NCBI GenBank assembly: GCA_025356655.1
Contig: JANXRW010000106.1
Span: 1 to 47,716, forward strand
Direction of reading: 5' to 3'
Length of the DNA: 47,716 nucleotides
Source: Betaproteobacteria bacterium
GTDB taxonomy: Bacteria > Pseudomonadota > Gammaproteobacteria > Burkholderiales > SHXO01
Each line of letters opens with the position of its first letter. The stretch's first letter is position 1. This document shows, in pieces, positions 8,300 through 18,096 of the stretch. The notes beneath the pieces are model-generated. The model did no database searches. It worked only from the letters and a program-made list of their open reading frames with translations, and was not told the DNA's origin. The translations under genes and the position numbers were made by a program.

Positions 8300-9334
8300 A
8301 TGCAGCGAACGGCGGAGGCGGTACTCATTCCGGTTGGCGCACTTTGTGCGGCTCTGCTCCTGTTCGGGGTGTTCATGTTACTGGTGGGCAAGGACCCCCT
8401 GCAGGTCTACGCCCTCATCTACAAGGGGGGATTCGGCAGCAGCTTCGCTTGGCAGAGCACGCTCGCTCGTGCCGCCCCGATGACGCTCACTGCGCTGTGC
8501 GCAGCGATCCCCGCCCAGGCCGGGCTGGTGATCATCGGCGCCGAAGGGGCGCTACTACTGGGAGGCTTGGCCGCGGCCGCCGTGGGCAGCAGCGTCGCCG
8601 GTGCCCCGCTCCTGGTGCAGGTCTGCATGGCGCTGGCCGCCATGGTCGTAGGAGGTGCCTGGGTAATGCTCGCGGGTGCGCTGCGTCACCTGCGCGGCGT
8701 CAACGAGACCATCAGCAGCCTCCTGCTCAACTACATCGCCATTGCCCTCTTCAACCATCTCGTCGAGGGGCCACTGCGCGACCCGGCGAGTCTCAACAAG
8801 CCTTCGACCTTGCCCATCGGCGAGGTGAACATGCTGGGTAATTTCCCGGGGCTCGATGTCCACCTCGGGCTGGCCTTCGGCGTGGTGTTCTGCCTGCTGT
8901 GCTGGGTTCTCGTGCGGCACACGAGCGTGGGCTTTGCCCTGCGTATCGTCGGCGGCAATGTCCGCGCCGCACGTCTGGCAGGCCTGCCGGTGGGTTTGCT
9001 GCTGCTCGGCGCCTGCGGCCTGGGCGGCGCCGCGGCAGGCTTGGCTGGTATGGTCGAGGTGGCCGCGGTCCACGGCGCGGCCAACGCGTCGCTGGTGGCG
9101 GGATACGGCTACGCGGGGGTCCTGGTGTCCTTCATCGCCCGCCACAACCCGCTGGCGGTGCTGCCGGTAGCGCTGTTGTTGGGCGGCATCGCTGCCAGCG
9201 GCGGACAACTGCAGCGTCATCTCGATCTTCCCGATGCCTCGGTGCTCGTGCTCCAGGGCATTGCCTTCATGACCATACTGGCAGCGGAGAGCCTGCGCGG
9301 GAAACTGCGCTGGTTCACCCCGGCGGAGGCCTGA
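8300..9334 (+). CDS. ABC transporter permease (BMP-type importer, subunit 1)
   Basis: A 344-residue integral membrane protein of the branched-chain/ribose-type permease family (BPD_transp_2), the YufP-like subunit. Most of its length is hydrophobic, with about nine predicted spans. The cytoplasmic loop LRHLRGVNETISSLLLNYIA is the coupling segment found in BMP importer permeases. FALRIVGGNVRAARLAGL is a second family landmark. It lies 28 bases after the binding-protein stop with GCAGGAGC before the ATG, and is 3 bases from the next permease. It should pair with that protein to form the translocation pore. Confidence 0.9.
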   Translation: MQRTAEAVLIPVGALCAALLLFGVFMLLVGKDPLQVYALIYKGGFGSSFAWQSTLARAAPMTLTALCAAIPAQAGLVIIGAEGALLLGGLAAAAVGSSVAGAPLLVQVCMALAAMVVGGAWVMLAGALRHLRGVNETISSLLLNYIAIALFNHLVEGPLRDPASLNKPSTLPIGEVNMLGNFPGLDVHLGLAFGVVFCLLCWVLVRHTSVGFALRIVGGNVRAARLAGLPVGLLLLGACGLGGAAAGLAGMVEVAAVHGAANASLVAGYGYAGVLVSFIARHNPLAVLPVALLLGGIAASGGQLQRHLDLPDASVLVLQGIAFMTILAAESLRGKLRWFTPAEA

Positions 9335-9337
9335 TCC

Positions 9338-10273
9338 ATGGCTGTGGACGCAGCACAGGCGCTTGGCCTCTGGGGGGTTCCCCTGGCGGTGTTCGGTGGC
9401 GCGATCCGCGCGAGCACGCCCTTTATTTTCGTGAGCCTGGGCGAGTGCCTGACCGAGAAAAGCGGGCGTATCAACCTGGGGCTGGAGGGCACGCTCGTGA
9501 TGGGCGCCATGGGTGGCTACGGCGTGTCCTACCTCACGGGAAACCCCTGGCTGGGGGTTCTCGCCGCCGGGCTGGCCGGATGCCTCCTTGGCCTGCTCCA
9601 CGGGGTGGTGTGCAGTCTGCCCCGGGTCAACGACATCGCGGTGGGCATTGGACTCATGCTGCTGGGAACGGGCGTGGCCTTTTTCCTGGGCAAGCCCTTC
9701 GTCCAACCGCGTGCGCCTATCCTCCCCGCATTGCACCTGGGTGCCTGGAGCAGCATCGCGCAGGTGCGCGCAGCGCTCGAGGTCAACGTCCTCTTCGTCA
9801 TCGGCGCACTGCTCGCGGTGTTGCTCCATTGGGGGTTCGTCAATACCCGGGTAGGCCTCGTGGTGCGGATGGTTGGCGACAGCGCGGATGCGGCGCGCGC
9901 CATGGGCTACTCGGTAGGCCGGGTGCGCATACTGAGCACCGCGGCGGGTGGCTTCTTGGCCGGCGTTGGTGGCTCCTTTCTATCGCTCTACTACCCGGGA
10001 AGCTGGAACGAGGGCCTGTCATCCGGGCAGGGCCTCATGGCGGTGGCGCTGGTCATTTTCGCGCGCTGGAGCCCGCTACGCTGCTTCTTCGCCGCCTTGC
10101 TCTTCGGCGGCATGGGTGCCCTTGGTCCGGCGCTGCAATCGGTTGGCGTCACCTCGGGCTACTACTTGTTCAACGCCGCGCCCTATGTGCTCACCCTGGT
10201 CATCATGGCGGCCTCCTGTTCGCCCAGGCGCACGCTCGCCGGCGCGCCGGGTGAACTGTCGGTGACGCGCTGA
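9338..10273 (+). CDS. ABC transporter permease (BMP-type importer, subunit 2)
   Basis: A 311-residue inner-membrane permease of the YufQ-like kind. Landmarks are FIFVSLGECLTEKSGRINLGLEGTL residues near the first helices (the segment LTEKSGRINLGLEG is strongly typical), VNDIAVGIGLMLLGTGVAFF and VRMVGDSADAARAMGYSV, the coupling region also seen in subunit 1. It starts 3 bases after the previous stop, so it is very probably coupled to it. It forms the heterodimeric channel with the upstream permease, energised by the ATPase at 12027-13610. Confidence 0.9.
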   Translation: MAVDAAQALGLWGVPLAVFGGAIRASTPFIFVSLGECLTEKSGRINLGLEGTLVMGAMGGYGVSYLTGNPWLGVLAAGLAGCLLGLLHGVVCSLPRVNDIAVGIGLMLLGTGVAFFLGKPFVQPRAPILPALHLGAWSSIAQVRAALEVNVLFVIGALLAVLLHWGFVNTRVGLVVRMVGDSADAARAMGYSVGRVRILSTAAGGFLAGVGGSFLSLYYPGSWNEGLSSGQGLMAVALVIFARWSPLRCFFAALLFGGMGALGPALQSVGVTSGYYLFNAAPYVLTLVIMAASCSPRRTLAGAPGELSVTR

Positions 10274-10305
10274 AGCCCGCGGGCCCTTTTCGAGGAGATG
10301 GTGTC

Positions 10306-11328
10306 ATGAGTGGTCTTGGCGGACTTAATAAGTCACCCGCAGGATGTGTGCTGGGGCTGGTGCAGTTGCAGTTGCCGGTGGTGAAGACGCGGGAGGATCT
10401 GCAGAACCAGACGAGGCGGGTCTGCGCGATGGTGGCGAAGGCACGCGCCAACCTACCGACCATGGACTTGGTCGTGTTCCCGGAGTACTCCCTGCACGGC
10501 CTCTCGATGGACACCCGTGCGGAGATCCTCTGCCGTATGGACGGGCCCGAGGTGGAAGCGCTACGCGCGGCCTGCGTTGCCAACCGGATCTGGGGTTGCT
10601 TTTCGCTCATGGAATACAACCCGAGGGGTAATCCCTTCAACACCGGCATCATCATCGACGATCAAGGTGAGCTTCGTCTCTATTACCGCAAACTCCACCC
10701 CTGGGTGCCGGTGGAACCCTGGGAGCCGGGCGATGTGGGCATACCGGTGTGCGACGGTCCCCACGGGTCGCGCCTGGCGCTCATTATTTGCCACGATGGG
10801 ATGTTCCCCGAGATGGCGCGAGAGGCGGCCTACAAGGGCGCCGAGATCCTCATTCGCACGGCGGGCTACACCGCCCCTATCCGGCACGCCTGGAAGATCA
10901 CCAATCAGGCTAACGCGTTCTGCAACCTGATCTGCACGGCCAGCGTTTGCATGGCCGGCACCGACGGCGTGTTCAACTCCATGGGCGAGGGGATGTTCGT
11001 CAATTTCGACGGCACCGTGCTGGTCGAGGGAGGGGGCCTCGCCGATGAGATCATTACCTGCGAGTTGCGTCCGGACCTGGTCCGCGAGGCACGCGTGCAC
11101 TGGGGCGTAGAAAACAACATCTACCAGTTCGGCCACCGTGGCTACGTGGCGGTGCGCGGCGGAGCGGGCGACTGTCCCTACACCTACATGCACGATCTGG
11201 CCGCTGGCCGCTACCGTCTGCCCTGGGAGGCGGAGGTGCGGGTGACCGACGGCAGCAGTTGCGGCTTTGCTCCGCCCCAGCGCCTATTCACGCCACAGCC
11301 CCCGGAGGAGGAACCGAAGCATGACTGA
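10306..11328 (+). CDS. amiF: Formamidase-like aliphatic amidase (AmiF type)
   Basis: A 340-residue cytoplasmic nitrilase-superfamily amidase. The Glu-Lys-Cys triad is visible: E60 in [11 protein letters not shown]129 in LYYRKLHPW and C162 in [12 protein letters not shown]. The sequence follows AmiF formamidases along its length ([18 protein letters not shown] near the start, [18 protein letters not shown] near the end); these hydrolyse formamide to formate and ammonia. Close relatives include wider-range aliphatic amidases, so the substrate could be another short amide produced in this pathway. CGAGGAGATGGTGTC precedes the ATG. Its last 8 bases overlap the next gene. Its position between the permeases and biuH ties it to the same amide-use operon. 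Confidence 0.85.
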   Translation: MSGLGGLNKSPAGCVLGLVQLQLPVVKTREDLQNQTRRVCAMVAKARANLPTMDLVVFPEYSLHGLSMDTRAEILCRMDGPEVEALRAACVANRIWGCFSLMEYNPRGNPFNTGIIIDDQGELRLYYRKLHPWVPVEPWEPGDVGIPVCDGPHGSRLALIICHDGMFPEMAREAAYKGAEILIRTAGYTAPIRHAWKITNQANAFCNLICTASVCMAGTDGVFNSMGEGMFVNFDGTVLVEGGGLADEIITCELRPDLVREARVHWGVENNIYQFGHRGYVAVRGGAGDCPYTYMHDLAAGRYRLPWEAEVRVTDGSSCGFAPPQRLFTPQPPEEEPKHD

Positions 11329-12022
11329 ATCTGGCGTGACCGCAGCGTTCGTGCAGGCCGATCCCTACGCTTGGCCCTTCGACGGTGATCTCCAGCCGAC
11401 CAATACGGCGCTCATTGTTATCGACATGCAGACGGACTTCTGCGGCTATGGCGGTTACGTGGACCAGATGGGCTACGACTTGGCGCTCACGCGCGCGCCA
11501 GTGGAGCCCATCGGCCGCGTCCTTACCCGACTGCGGCGCTTGGGCTACGCGGTCATCCACACCCGCGAGGGGCACCGCCCCGATCTCTCCGACTTACCCG
11601 CAAACAAACGCTGGCGCTCGCGCCGCATGGGTGCAGGGATCGGTGACGCCGGGCCCTGCGGGCGCATCCTCGTGCGCGGGGAGCCGGGTTGGGAGATCAT
11701 TCCCGAACTCGCGCCGCAGGTCGGGGAGGTGATCATCGATAAGCCAGGGAAGGGCTCCTTCTGCGCCACGGACCTGGAACTCATCCTGCGCACCCGTGGC
11801 ATCCGGAACCTTATCCTAACGGGCATCACCACCGATGTGTGCGTCCACACGACCCTGCGCGAGGCCAACGACCGCGGCTTCGAGTGCCTGCTGTTGGAGG
11901 ACTGCTGCGGTGCTACCGATCTGGGCAACCATATGGCCGCCGTAAAGATGGTGAAGATGCAAGGCGGGGTGTTTGGTTCCGTGTCCGACTCCACGCAGCT
12001 TCTCGCCGCGTTGCCGGATTAG
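11321..12022 (+). CDS. biuH: Biuret amidohydrolase-like cysteine hydrolase
   Basis: A 233-residue isochorismatase-fold amidohydrolase. The triad D35 (VIDMQTDF), K141 (IDKPGKGSF) and C174 (TTDVCVHTT) is intact, with the usual cis-peptide region after TGIT. The N-terminal part [10 protein letters not shown], the segment [20 protein letters not shown] and [12 protein letters not shown] match what I know of biuret hydrolase (BiuH), which converts biuret to allophanate and ammonia; the related RutB acts on ureidoacrylate. The ATG at 11321 follows GGAGGAGGAA and overlaps amiF by 8 bases. An allophanate hydrolase is encoded downstream, so the product could be consumed within the same operon. Biuret is the most likely substrate, but a related ureide is possible. 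Confidence 0.82.
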   Translation: MTESGVTAAFVQADPYAWPFDGDLQPTNTALIVIDMQTDFCGYGGYVDQMGYDLALTRAPVEPIGRVLTRLRRLGYAVIHTREGHRPDLSDLPANKRWRSRRMGAGIGDAGPCGRILVRGEPGWEIIPELAPQVGEVIIDKPGKGSFCATDLELILRTRGIRNLILTGITTDVCVHTTLREANDRGFECLLLEDCCGATDLGNHMAAVKMVKMQGGVFGSVSDSTQLLAALPD

Positions 12023-12026
12023 TGAC

Positions 12027-13610
12027 ATGGCCACCGTTGCCCTGGATCTGGAGATGATCGATGTCACCAAGCGCTTTGGCGGCTTCGTGGCGCTCGATGG
12101 CGTGAGCCTGCGCGCGCCGCGGGGCAGTTTCCACGCCCTTTTAGGGGAGAACGGCGCGGGTAAGAGCACGCTGGTGAAATGCCTGGTCGGCTACCAGCTC
12201 GCCGACTCCGGCCAAGTGATCGTGGACGCGCGCGAGCGCGACATCCGCACCCCTCAGCAGGCGCACGCCATCGGCATCGGCATGGTGTATCAACACTTCA
12301 CGTTGGTACCCTGCATGAGTGTTGCGGAGAACCTGGTGATGGCCCGTGCGCAGGTCCCCATGATCATCGACTGGCGGCGCGAGCGCGAAGCGCTCGAGGA
12401 TGCCCTGCGCGGGCTACCCTTCCGGGTGCCCCTGGATGTGCCGGTGGCAAACTTGGCCGCGGGAGAGAAGCAGAAGGTCGAGATCCTCAAACAACTCTAC
12501 CTCGGGCGCCGCCTTCTGATCCTCGATGAGCCGACCTCCGTGCTCACGCCCGCCGAAGCCGATGAGGTGCTGGGCTACCTCAAGGGTCTCACCCGTGCCG
12601 GCGCGCTCACCGTCTTGATGATCACCCACAAGTTTCGCGAGGTGATGGCCTTTGCCGATGCGGTGACGGTGCTGCGCCGCGGTCGTGTATCGGGCACCGG
12701 GAGCATCCCCGGGCTGGACGTGGCGGACCTGGGTGCGCTCATGGTGGGGACGCGGGAGGGGTTCGCCGGCGCGGCCGAGCACGCTTCGCCGGCGGCCCCG
12801 CCTGCGCGACTCGGCGATCGCCCGGCCCTGGAGATCCGCGCCTTGGAGGCCGAGGGCGATAATGGTCTCCCGGCGGTGCGCTCGCTCAGCCTGCAGGTAC
12901 GCCCCGGCGAGATCGTCGGCATCGCGGGGGTTTCCGGAAACGGCCAGCGCGAACTGGTGCAGACCCTGATCGGGCAGCGCCAGCGCGTCTCCGGCGCCAT
13001 CCAGGTCGGTGGCGTCGCCTACCGCGCCACACGCGCGCAGATGCGCGCCTTAGGCGTGAGCGCGCTGCCGGAGGAGCCACTGGGCAACGCCTGTGTGCGG
13101 GAAATGAGCGTGGCGGAGAACATGGCGCTGCGCAGTTTTGACCGTCCGCCACTCGCCGCCGGGGGACTCTGGTTGCGCCGGCGAGAGTTCACCCGTCAGG
13201 CGCGCCAGTTGATCAGCGATTACAAGGTCAAAACTCGCGGCCCGGAGGCGCCCATCGGCACGCTCTCGGGCGGCAACGTACAGCGCGCCGTGCTGGCGCG
13301 CGAACTCTCGCGCAAGGCCGCCGTGTTGATCGTCGCCAACCCGGTGTTCGGGCTTGATTTCGCCGCCGTGGCGGAGATCCACCAACGGCTGCGCAAGGCG
13401 CGTGACGAGGGAACCGCTGTCCTCATGGTGAGCGAGGACCTGGACGAACTTCTCGAGGTTTCCGACCGTCTGCTGGTAATGTTCAACGGGCGCATCGTCC
13501 ACGAGACGCCCACGGCGCTCGCCGACGTGGGTACCATCGGCAGGCACATGGCTGGCCACGCGGGGATGGAATCCTCCCCAAGCACTCAAACGACCGCGAG
13601 CAGCCAATGA
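12027..13610 (+). CDS. Double-domain ABC transporter ATPase (BMP-type importer)
   Basis: A 527-residue ATPase with two fused nucleotide-binding domains, as in YufO, RbsA and XylG. Domain 1 has Walker [10 protein letters not shown], the Q-loop region [11 protein letters not shown], a signature in [16 protein letters not shown] and Walker [14 protein letters not shown]. Domain 2 has a degenerate Walker A ([10 protein letters not shown]), signature [16 protein letters not shown] and Walker [14 protein letters not shown], with Asn and Val where Asp-Glu-Pro would be expected. An inactive-looking second site is usual in this family. The start ATG at 12027 is four bases after the biuH stop; a longer upstream frame exists but runs inside biuH. 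The stop overlaps the next gene as ATGA. It powers the permeases at 8300-10273, though two enzyme genes lie between. Confidence 0.9.
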   Translation: MATVALDLEMIDVTKRFGGFVALDGVSLRAPRGSFHALLGENGAGKSTLVKCLVGYQLADSGQVIVDARERDIRTPQQAHAIGIGMVYQHFTLVPCMSVAENLVMARAQVPMIIDWRREREALEDALRGLPFRVPLDVPVANLAAGEKQKVEILKQLYLGRRLLILDEPTSVLTPAEADEVLGYLKGLTRAGALTVLMITHKFREVMAFADAVTVLRRGRVSGTGSIPGLDVADLGALMVGTREGFAGAAEHASPAAPPARLGDRPALEIRALEAEGDNGLPAVRSLSLQVRPGEIVGIAGVSGNGQRELVQTLIGQRQRVSGAIQVGGVAYRATRAQMRALGVSALPEEPLGNACVREMSVAENMALRSFDRPPLAAGGLWLRRREFTRQARQLISDYKVKTRGPEAPIGTLSGGNVQRAVLARELSRKAAVLIVANPVFGLDFAAVAEIHQRLRKARDEGTAVLMVSEDLDELLEVSDRLLVMFNGRIVHETPTALADVGTIGRHMAGHAGMESSPSTQTTASSQ

Positions 13611-14275
13611 AATCCGTAGATGCGCGACCCTATCCCTATCCGTTCGATCCAAGACACACGGCGGCGGTGGTGATCGATATGCAGCGAGACTTCCTCGAGC
13701 CCGGGGGCTTCGGAGCCGCGCTGGGCAATGATGTCTCGCGGCTCGCCGCCATCGTGCCGGCCGTGGGGCAACTCCTCCACCTCTGCCGCACCCATCAGAT
13801 TGCCCTGGTGCACACCCGGGAGGCCCACCTCCCCGATCTCTCGGATTGCCCGAAGTCCAAGCGCGCGCGCGGACACCTGAGCCCAGGGATCGGAGACCGG
13901 GGGCCCCTGGGCCGGATCCTCGTCGATGGCGAGCCCGGCAGCGAGATCGTGCCCGAACTCGCCCCGCTACCGGGCGAGTACGTGCTGCGCAAACCCGGGA
14001 AGGGAGCCTTCTACGGCACCGAATTGATGGCTTGGCTTGCGGCGCGCCAGATCACCCATCTGCTCGTGGCGGGTGTCACCACCGAGGTGTGTGTGCAGAG
14101 CACAATGCGCGAAGCCAACGACCGCGGCTTCGACTGTCTCTTGCTCGAGGACGCGACGCAGAGCTACTTCGCCGAATTCAAGGAAGCCACGCTGGCCATG
14201 GTCCGCGCGCAGGGCGGCATCGTGGGCTGGACGGCCACGGTGAGCGAGTTGCGCCGCGCACTGGAGGCCGCTTGA
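13607..14275 (+). CDS. Second isochorismatase-family cysteine hydrolase
   Basis: A 222-residue paralogue of the upstream biuret hydrolase-like protein. It keeps the triad D24 (VVIDMQRDF), K129 (LRKPGKGAF) and C162 (TTEVCVQST) and the shared blocks [24 protein letters not shown] and [17 protein letters not shown]. Differences cluster in the substrate-facing parts: the CCGATD stretch of the first copy is replaced by ATQSYF, and the loop before GIGD lacks the ANKRW motif. It is therefore likely to act on a different amide or ureide. Members of this branch are commonly found next to atzF and atzE homologues. The ATG overlaps the ATPase stop, and its own stop overlaps the atzF start. Confidence 0.8.
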   Translation: MKSVDARPYPYPFDPRHTAAVVIDMQRDFLEPGGFGAALGNDVSRLAAIVPAVGQLLHLCRTHQIALVHTREAHLPDLSDCPKSKRARGHLSPGIGDRGPLGRILVDGEPGSEIVPELAPLPGEYVLRKPGKGAFYGTELMAWLAARQITHLLVAGVTTEVCVQSTMREANDRGFDCLLLEDATQSYFAEFKEATLAMVRAQGGIVGWTATVSELRRALEAA

Positions 14276-16104
14276 GCGGGCGACTGCTAGGCACCCTGCG
14301 CGCCTCGCACGCGGGTCTCTGCGCCGCTGGGACGGGGCCCGTGGAGCAGGTCGAGCGATGTCTGCGGGCGCTGGGGTCCGCGCCCGATCCGACCGTGTGG
14401 ATCAGCGTGGTCGACCCGAGCCTCCTGCGCGCGCAAGCCGCGGCGCAGGAGGCCGCGCTCGCCGGCGACCCGGGGCTGAAGGCCAAACTGCCGCTCGCGG
14501 GGAGTCTGTTTGCCGTCAAGGACAACATCGATGTCGCGGGTATGCCCACCACCGTGGGCTGTCCGGCCTTCGCCTACACGCCGGAGCGCTCAGCCGCGGT
14601 GGTCGAGCGCCTGCAGGCCGCGGGGGCCCTGCTCGTGGGCAAGACCAACCTGGATCAGTTCGCCACCGGCCTGGTGGGCACGCGCTCGCCCTTTGGGGTG
14701 CCGTGCAACGCGTTCAATCCGGAGATCATTTCCGGCGGGTCGAGTTCCGGCTCCGCCGTGGCAGTAGCTCGCGGCCACGTGCACTTTGCGCTCGGCACTG
14801 ACACCGCCGGCTCTGGGCGGGTGCCTGCGGGCCTGAACAATCTCGTCGGCCTGAAGCCCAGCCGCGGCCTGGTGAGCAACCGGGGCGTGTTCCCCGCCTG
14901 CCGCTCGCTCGACTGTGTCTCCATACTGGCGCTGACCGTGGGCGATGCGCTCACCGTCCTGGGCGTGCTGCGCGCCTTCGACGCGGAGGACCCGGGCTCG
15001 CGCCGGTTGGAACTCGCCCCCGACACGGTGGGAGCGAACTTCCGGTTCGCGCGCCCACGACCGGGGCAACTCGAGTTCTTCGGTGATGAGCAAGCGCGCG
15101 CGTGCTTCGAGCGCGATCTGGCACTGCTGCGCGAGTTGGGTGGCGAGGAGCTAGAGATCGATTTCCAGCCCTTCCTGACTGCTGCGGCTCTGCTCTACGA
15201 AGGGCCCTGGGTGGCCGAGCGGATGGCGGCGATTGACGCTTTTTACCGCGAGCAGGGGGAGCATATCCATCCCGTGGTGCGGACTATCATCGGCCGGGCA
15301 CCGGAGTTCTCCGCCACCGCGTTATTTCAGGCTGAGGCCCGGCTCGACACCTTGCGCAGCCAATTGCAGCCGCTGTTAGGAAGTTTTGAGGCGCTGGTGG
15401 TGCCCACCGCTCCCACCATCTACCGGATCGATGAGGTGCTGGCCGAGCCTTATGCAACTAACCGTAGCCTTGGCTACTACACCAACTTCGTGAATCTGCT
15501 CGATCTCGCGGCACTGGCGGTGCCCTGCGGCTTCCGCGCCGATGGCGTGCCCGCTGGAGTGACCTTGATCGGCCCGGCAGGGTCCGACTTGGCGCTCGCC
15601 GCGTTAGGTGCCCGTTTGCAGGCCCGCGCGGCACCCCCGCTCGGAGCGACCGGGCAGGCCTGGAGCGCGGCCGAGGCCACGATGGCTTCCCCGCGCGGGG
15701 ACACCGTCGACGTGCTTGTGGTGGGGGCCCACCTGCTCGGTCAGCCGCTCAATGGCCAGTTGACCGAGCGCGCCGGGCGAATCCTGGAGACCACGCGCAC
15801 CAGCGCGAACTATCGCCTCTACGCCCTGGCCGGTACGGTCCCGGCCAAGCCGGGGATGGTCCGTGACGAGACCGCTGGCGCTGCGTTGGAGGTGGAACTC
15901 TGGCGCCTGCCCATGAGCGCCTATGGCAGCTTCGTGGCGCTCATCGGCTCGCCCCTGGGCATTGGCCGCGTGGAACTGGCCGATGGCCGTTGGGTGCAGG
16001 GATTTCTGTGCGAGGCCTGGGCACTCAAAGGCGCTCGCGAGATCACCCATCTGGGGGGGTGGCGTGCCTATCTTGCAGACATTTCCCCCGAGGAAAACCC
16101 GTGA
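14272..16104 (+). CDS. atzF: Allophanate hydrolase (AtzF type)
   Basis: A 610-residue amidase-signature enzyme with a C-terminal allophanate hydrolase domain; the AtzF family is about 600 residues. The Ser-cisSer-Lys triad is seen as K83 (AVKDNID), S157 in SGGSSSGSA and S181 in TDTAGSGR, with the 24-residue gap between the serines that the family shows. The C-terminal domain starts near residue 480 ([19 protein letters not shown]) and contains [15 protein letters not shown] and [12 protein letters not shown]. It removes ammonia from allophanate, leading to CO2 and a second ammonia. The start is a TTG whose last two bases form the previous gene's stop (TTGA); GGAG lies 6 bases upstream, and no ATG fits. 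The end overlaps atzG as GTGA. Confidence 0.9.
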   Translation: MSGRLLGTLRASHAGLCAAGTGPVEQVERCLRALGSAPDPTVWISVVDPSLLRAQAAAQEAALAGDPGLKAKLPLAGSLFAVKDNIDVAGMPTTVGCPAFAYTPERSAAVVERLQAAGALLVGKTNLDQFATGLVGTRSPFGVPCNAFNPEIISGGSSSGSAVAVARGHVHFALGTDTAGSGRVPAGLNNLVGLKPSRGLVSNRGVFPACRSLDCVSILALTVGDALTVLGVLRAFDAEDPGSRRLELAPDTVGANFRFARPRPGQLEFFGDEQARACFERDLALLRELGGEELEIDFQPFLTAAALLYEGPWVAERMAAIDAFYREQGEHIHPVVRTIIGRAPEFSATALFQAEARLDTLRSQLQPLLGSFEALVVPTAPTIYRIDEVLAEPYATNRSLGYYTNFVNLLDLAALAVPCGFRADGVPAGVTLIGPAGSDLALAALGARLQARAAPPLGATGQAWSAAEATMASPRGDTVDVLVVGAHLLGQPLNGQLTERAGRILETTRTSANYRLYALAGTVPAKPGMVRDETAGAALEVELWRLPMSAYGSFVALIGSPLGIGRVELADGRWVQGFLCEAWALKGAREITHLGGWRAYLADISPEENP

Positions 16105-16352
16105 GCGCCCCTGACACCCTTGCACCCGGCCCCGAGGCAATGGAGAACTACGTGCGCTACTCGCTTGATCTGCTGGGTGTGGCGCTGGCTCCCGAGGCGC
16201 GCGCGCGCGTGGCCGCGACCTTTGCCAACAATGCCCGCATCGCACGGGCCTGCCTGGACTTTCCCCTGCCAGCCGAGGTGGAACCTGCGCCCCGGTACGA
16301 TCCCAGTTGGGTAGAGGCGCGAGTGGGAGGCGACGACCTTGGCCGGGACTGA
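16101..16352 (+). CDS. atzG: AtzG-like small partner of the AtzE amidase (DUF4089)
   Basis: An 83-residue protein that starts at GTG 16101 inside the atzF stop, preceded by GAGGAAAA. The helical segment MENYVRYSLDLLGVALAPEAR, then VAATFANNARIARACLDFPLP and a Pro/Glu-rich tail, match the DUF4089/AtzG family. In Pseudomonas sp. ADP, AtzG binds AtzE in a complex resembling the GatA-GatC part of the transamidosome and is needed for its stability and activity. The gene overlaps atzE by 14 bases, an arrangement that suits equal production of the two subunits. Small size and two non-ATG neighbours make this gene easy to miss. Confidence 0.85.
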   Translation: MSAPDTLAPGPEAMENYVRYSLDLLGVALAPEARARVAATFANNARIARACLDFPLPAEVEPAPRYDPSWVEARVGGDDLGRD

Positions 16353-17709
16353 ACCGTGGTCGTTGCACCCCAGCGCGGAGACGGCGGTGGAGCGCTCGCT
16401 CGCCCGCATTGCCACCGAGGATGGGTTGATCAACAGCTTCACCCACCTGTGCGCCGATCGGGCGCGCGAGCAGGCGCGCGGGCTCGATCGCCGGCGTGCG
16501 CAGGGGGAAGCCCTGCCACCCTTGGTCGGGGTCACCTTCGCCGTCAAGAACCTCTTTGACGTGGCGGGCCTCACGACGCTGGCGGGGTCTGCGCTGGAGG
16601 AGGGGCAGCCACCGGCTGCGCGGGACGCTGTGCTGGTGCAAAGGCTAACGCGGGCAGGGGCGATCCTCCTGGGGACGCTCAACATGGATACCTACGCCTA
16701 TGGGTTTACCACGGAGAACACCCACTTCGGCGCAACGCGCAACCCGCACGATCCGGGGCGCACCTGCGGTGGCTCCTCGGGCGGCTCGGGCGCCGCGGTG
16801 GCGGCGGGCTTCGTGGGCATGTCCCTGGGCTCCGACACGAACGGCTCGATCCGGGTCCCCGCTTCACTGTGTGGGACCTTCGGCCTCAAGCCGACCTACG
16901 GCCGGTTGCCGCGTACCGGAACCTATCCCTTCGTGAACAGCCTTGACCATGTCGGTCCGCTGGCCGAATCGAGCGCCCTGCTCAGTGCCTGCTACGACGT
17001 GCTACAGGGGCATGATGGGGGCGACCCTGGATGCCTGCCCCGGCCAATCGAACCCACCGTCCCGACGCTGCATGCAGGGATCGCGGGACTGCGTGTAGCG
17101 CGCCTGGGCGGGTACTTTGATCAATATGCGGGTGCCGAGGCACGGGAGGCGTCCCGCTCGGCCGCCGAGGTGCTGGGGGCCACGGCGACCATCGATTTGC
17201 CGGAGGTGCACCGGGCACGGGCTGCGGCCTTCTTACTCACCGCCACTGAAGGCGGGAGCCGGCATCTGGAGCGGGCCGGCGGGAACTACGCCCGCTTTGA
17301 GCCGCATTCCCGCGATCGATTCCTGGCCGGCGCCATCACACCGAGCGCCTGGTACTTGCAGGCGCAGCGCCTGCGCAGTTGGTTCCGGGCGCAACTCGCG
17401 GCGGTGTTCGGCGATTGGGACCTGCTGGTTGCGCCAGCGACACCCTGCGGCGCCACGCTCCTGGGCGAGGACTGGCTGGATCTGGGCGGTGAACGCCTGC
17501 CGCTTCGGCCCAGCATGGGGATGCTGACACAGCCGCTGTCTTTCGCTGGCCTTCCGGTAGCGGTAGCTCCGCTGTGGCCTGGGGGAGCGCTGCCCATCGG
17601 GGTGCAATTGATCGCCCCCCCTTGGCGCGAAGATCTGTGTCTGCGCGCGGCAGCGTGGCTCGAGCGCCAGGGGCTGGCGCGCTGCCCGCGCCCGGAGGCC
17701 GTCGGATGA
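16339..17709 (+). CDS. atzE: AtzE-like amidase (1-carboxybiuret hydrolase family)
   Basis: A 456-residue amidase-signature protein. The triad is K70 ([12 protein letters not shown]), cis-Ser S146 in CGGSSGGSG and nucleophile S170 in [10 protein letters not shown]. Family landmarks include [33 protein letters not shown] and the late [12 protein letters not shown]. AtzE with AtzG hydrolyses 1-carboxybiuret to 1,3-dicarboxyurea in the cyanuric acid pathway; other members may act on related ureides. The start is TTG at 16339 with GGAGG about 9 bases upstream, and no ATG lies near. The end overlaps atzH as ATGA. It is 150 residues shorter than AtzF, because it lacks the C-terminal allophanate domain, so the two amidases in this operon are not simple duplicates. 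Confidence 0.87.
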   Translation: MAGTEPWSLHPSAETAVERSLARIATEDGLINSFTHLCADRAREQARGLDRRRAQGEALPPLVGVTFAVKNLFDVAGLTTLAGSALEEGQPPAARDAVLVQRLTRAGAILLGTLNMDTYAYGFTTENTHFGATRNPHDPGRTCGGSSGGSGAAVAAGFVGMSLGSDTNGSIRVPASLCGTFGLKPTYGRLPRTGTYPFVNSLDHVGPLAESSALLSACYDVLQGHDGGDPGCLPRPIEPTVPTLHAGIAGLRVARLGGYFDQYAGAEAREASRSAAEVLGATATIDLPEVHRARAAAFLLTATEGGSRHLERAGGNYARFEPHSRDRFLAGAITPSAWYLQAQRLRSWFRAQLAAVFGDWDLLVAPATPCGATLLGEDWLDLGGERLPLRPSMGMLTQPLSFAGLPVAVAPLWPGGALPIGVQLIAPPWREDLCLRAAAWLERQGLARCPRPEAVG

Positions 17710-18095
17710 TCATCAACGATCCCTCGGTACTGGCGGAAGTTCGCGCGGTGTTCGAGCGCTACGAAAGCGCTTTGGTGACGAATGACCTAGCCGTGCTGAG
17801 CGAGCTCTTCTGGAACAGTCCCTTCACCCTGCGTTTCGGGACGGGCGAGAACCTCTACGGCTACGACGCCATCGAGGCGTTTCGCGGGGCGCGCTCCAGC
17901 CTGAACCTCGCCCGCACGCTCGACCATACGGTCATCACGACCTTCGGTCGGGATTTCGCCACGGCCAACACGGAGTTTCGCCGCCCGCCCACCCCCGCCT
18001 CCGGTCGGCAGAGTCAGACCTGGGTCCGCATGCCCCCGGGCTGGCGCGTGGTGGCCGCTCACATCAGCTTCCTGCCCGCCGCGGCGAGAGGGTGA
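17706..18095 (+). CDS. atzH: AtzH-like 1,3-dicarboxyurea deamidase (NTF2-like fold)
   Basis: A 129-residue protein with the SnoaL/DUF4440-like alpha+beta pattern. [20 protein letters not shown], then [37 protein letters not shown] and [20 protein letters not shown] fit the AtzH/HpxZ family. In Pseudomonas sp. ADP, AtzH converts the unstable 1,3-dicarboxyurea to allophanate, preventing loss of intermediates to urea. HpxZ, a relative, is linked to the HpxW amidase in oxamate metabolism, so that role is an alternative. The ATG overlaps the atzE stop (ATGA). The regulator begins one base after the stop. With atzF, atzG and atzE it completes the post-ring-opening set. Confidence 0.83.
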   Translation: MIINDPSVLAEVRAVFERYESALVTNDLAVLSELFWNSPFTLRFGTGENLYGYDAIEAFRGARSSLNLARTLDHTVITTFGRDFATANTEFRRPPTPASGRQSQTWVRMPPGWRVVAAHISFLPAAARG

Positions 18096-18096
18096 A

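Noticed and set aside
8555-9829. A 424-codon minus-strand frame over the two permease genes
   Set aside because: Glu/Gln/His-rich antisense of membrane-protein codons; no start signals and no resemblance to a protein family.
13846-14271. Extending allophanate hydrolase upstream by 142 codons in the same frame
   Set aside because: The extension lies wholly inside the second cysteine hydrolase gene and does not resemble AtzF; TTG 14272 with GGAG and the stop overlap fits better.
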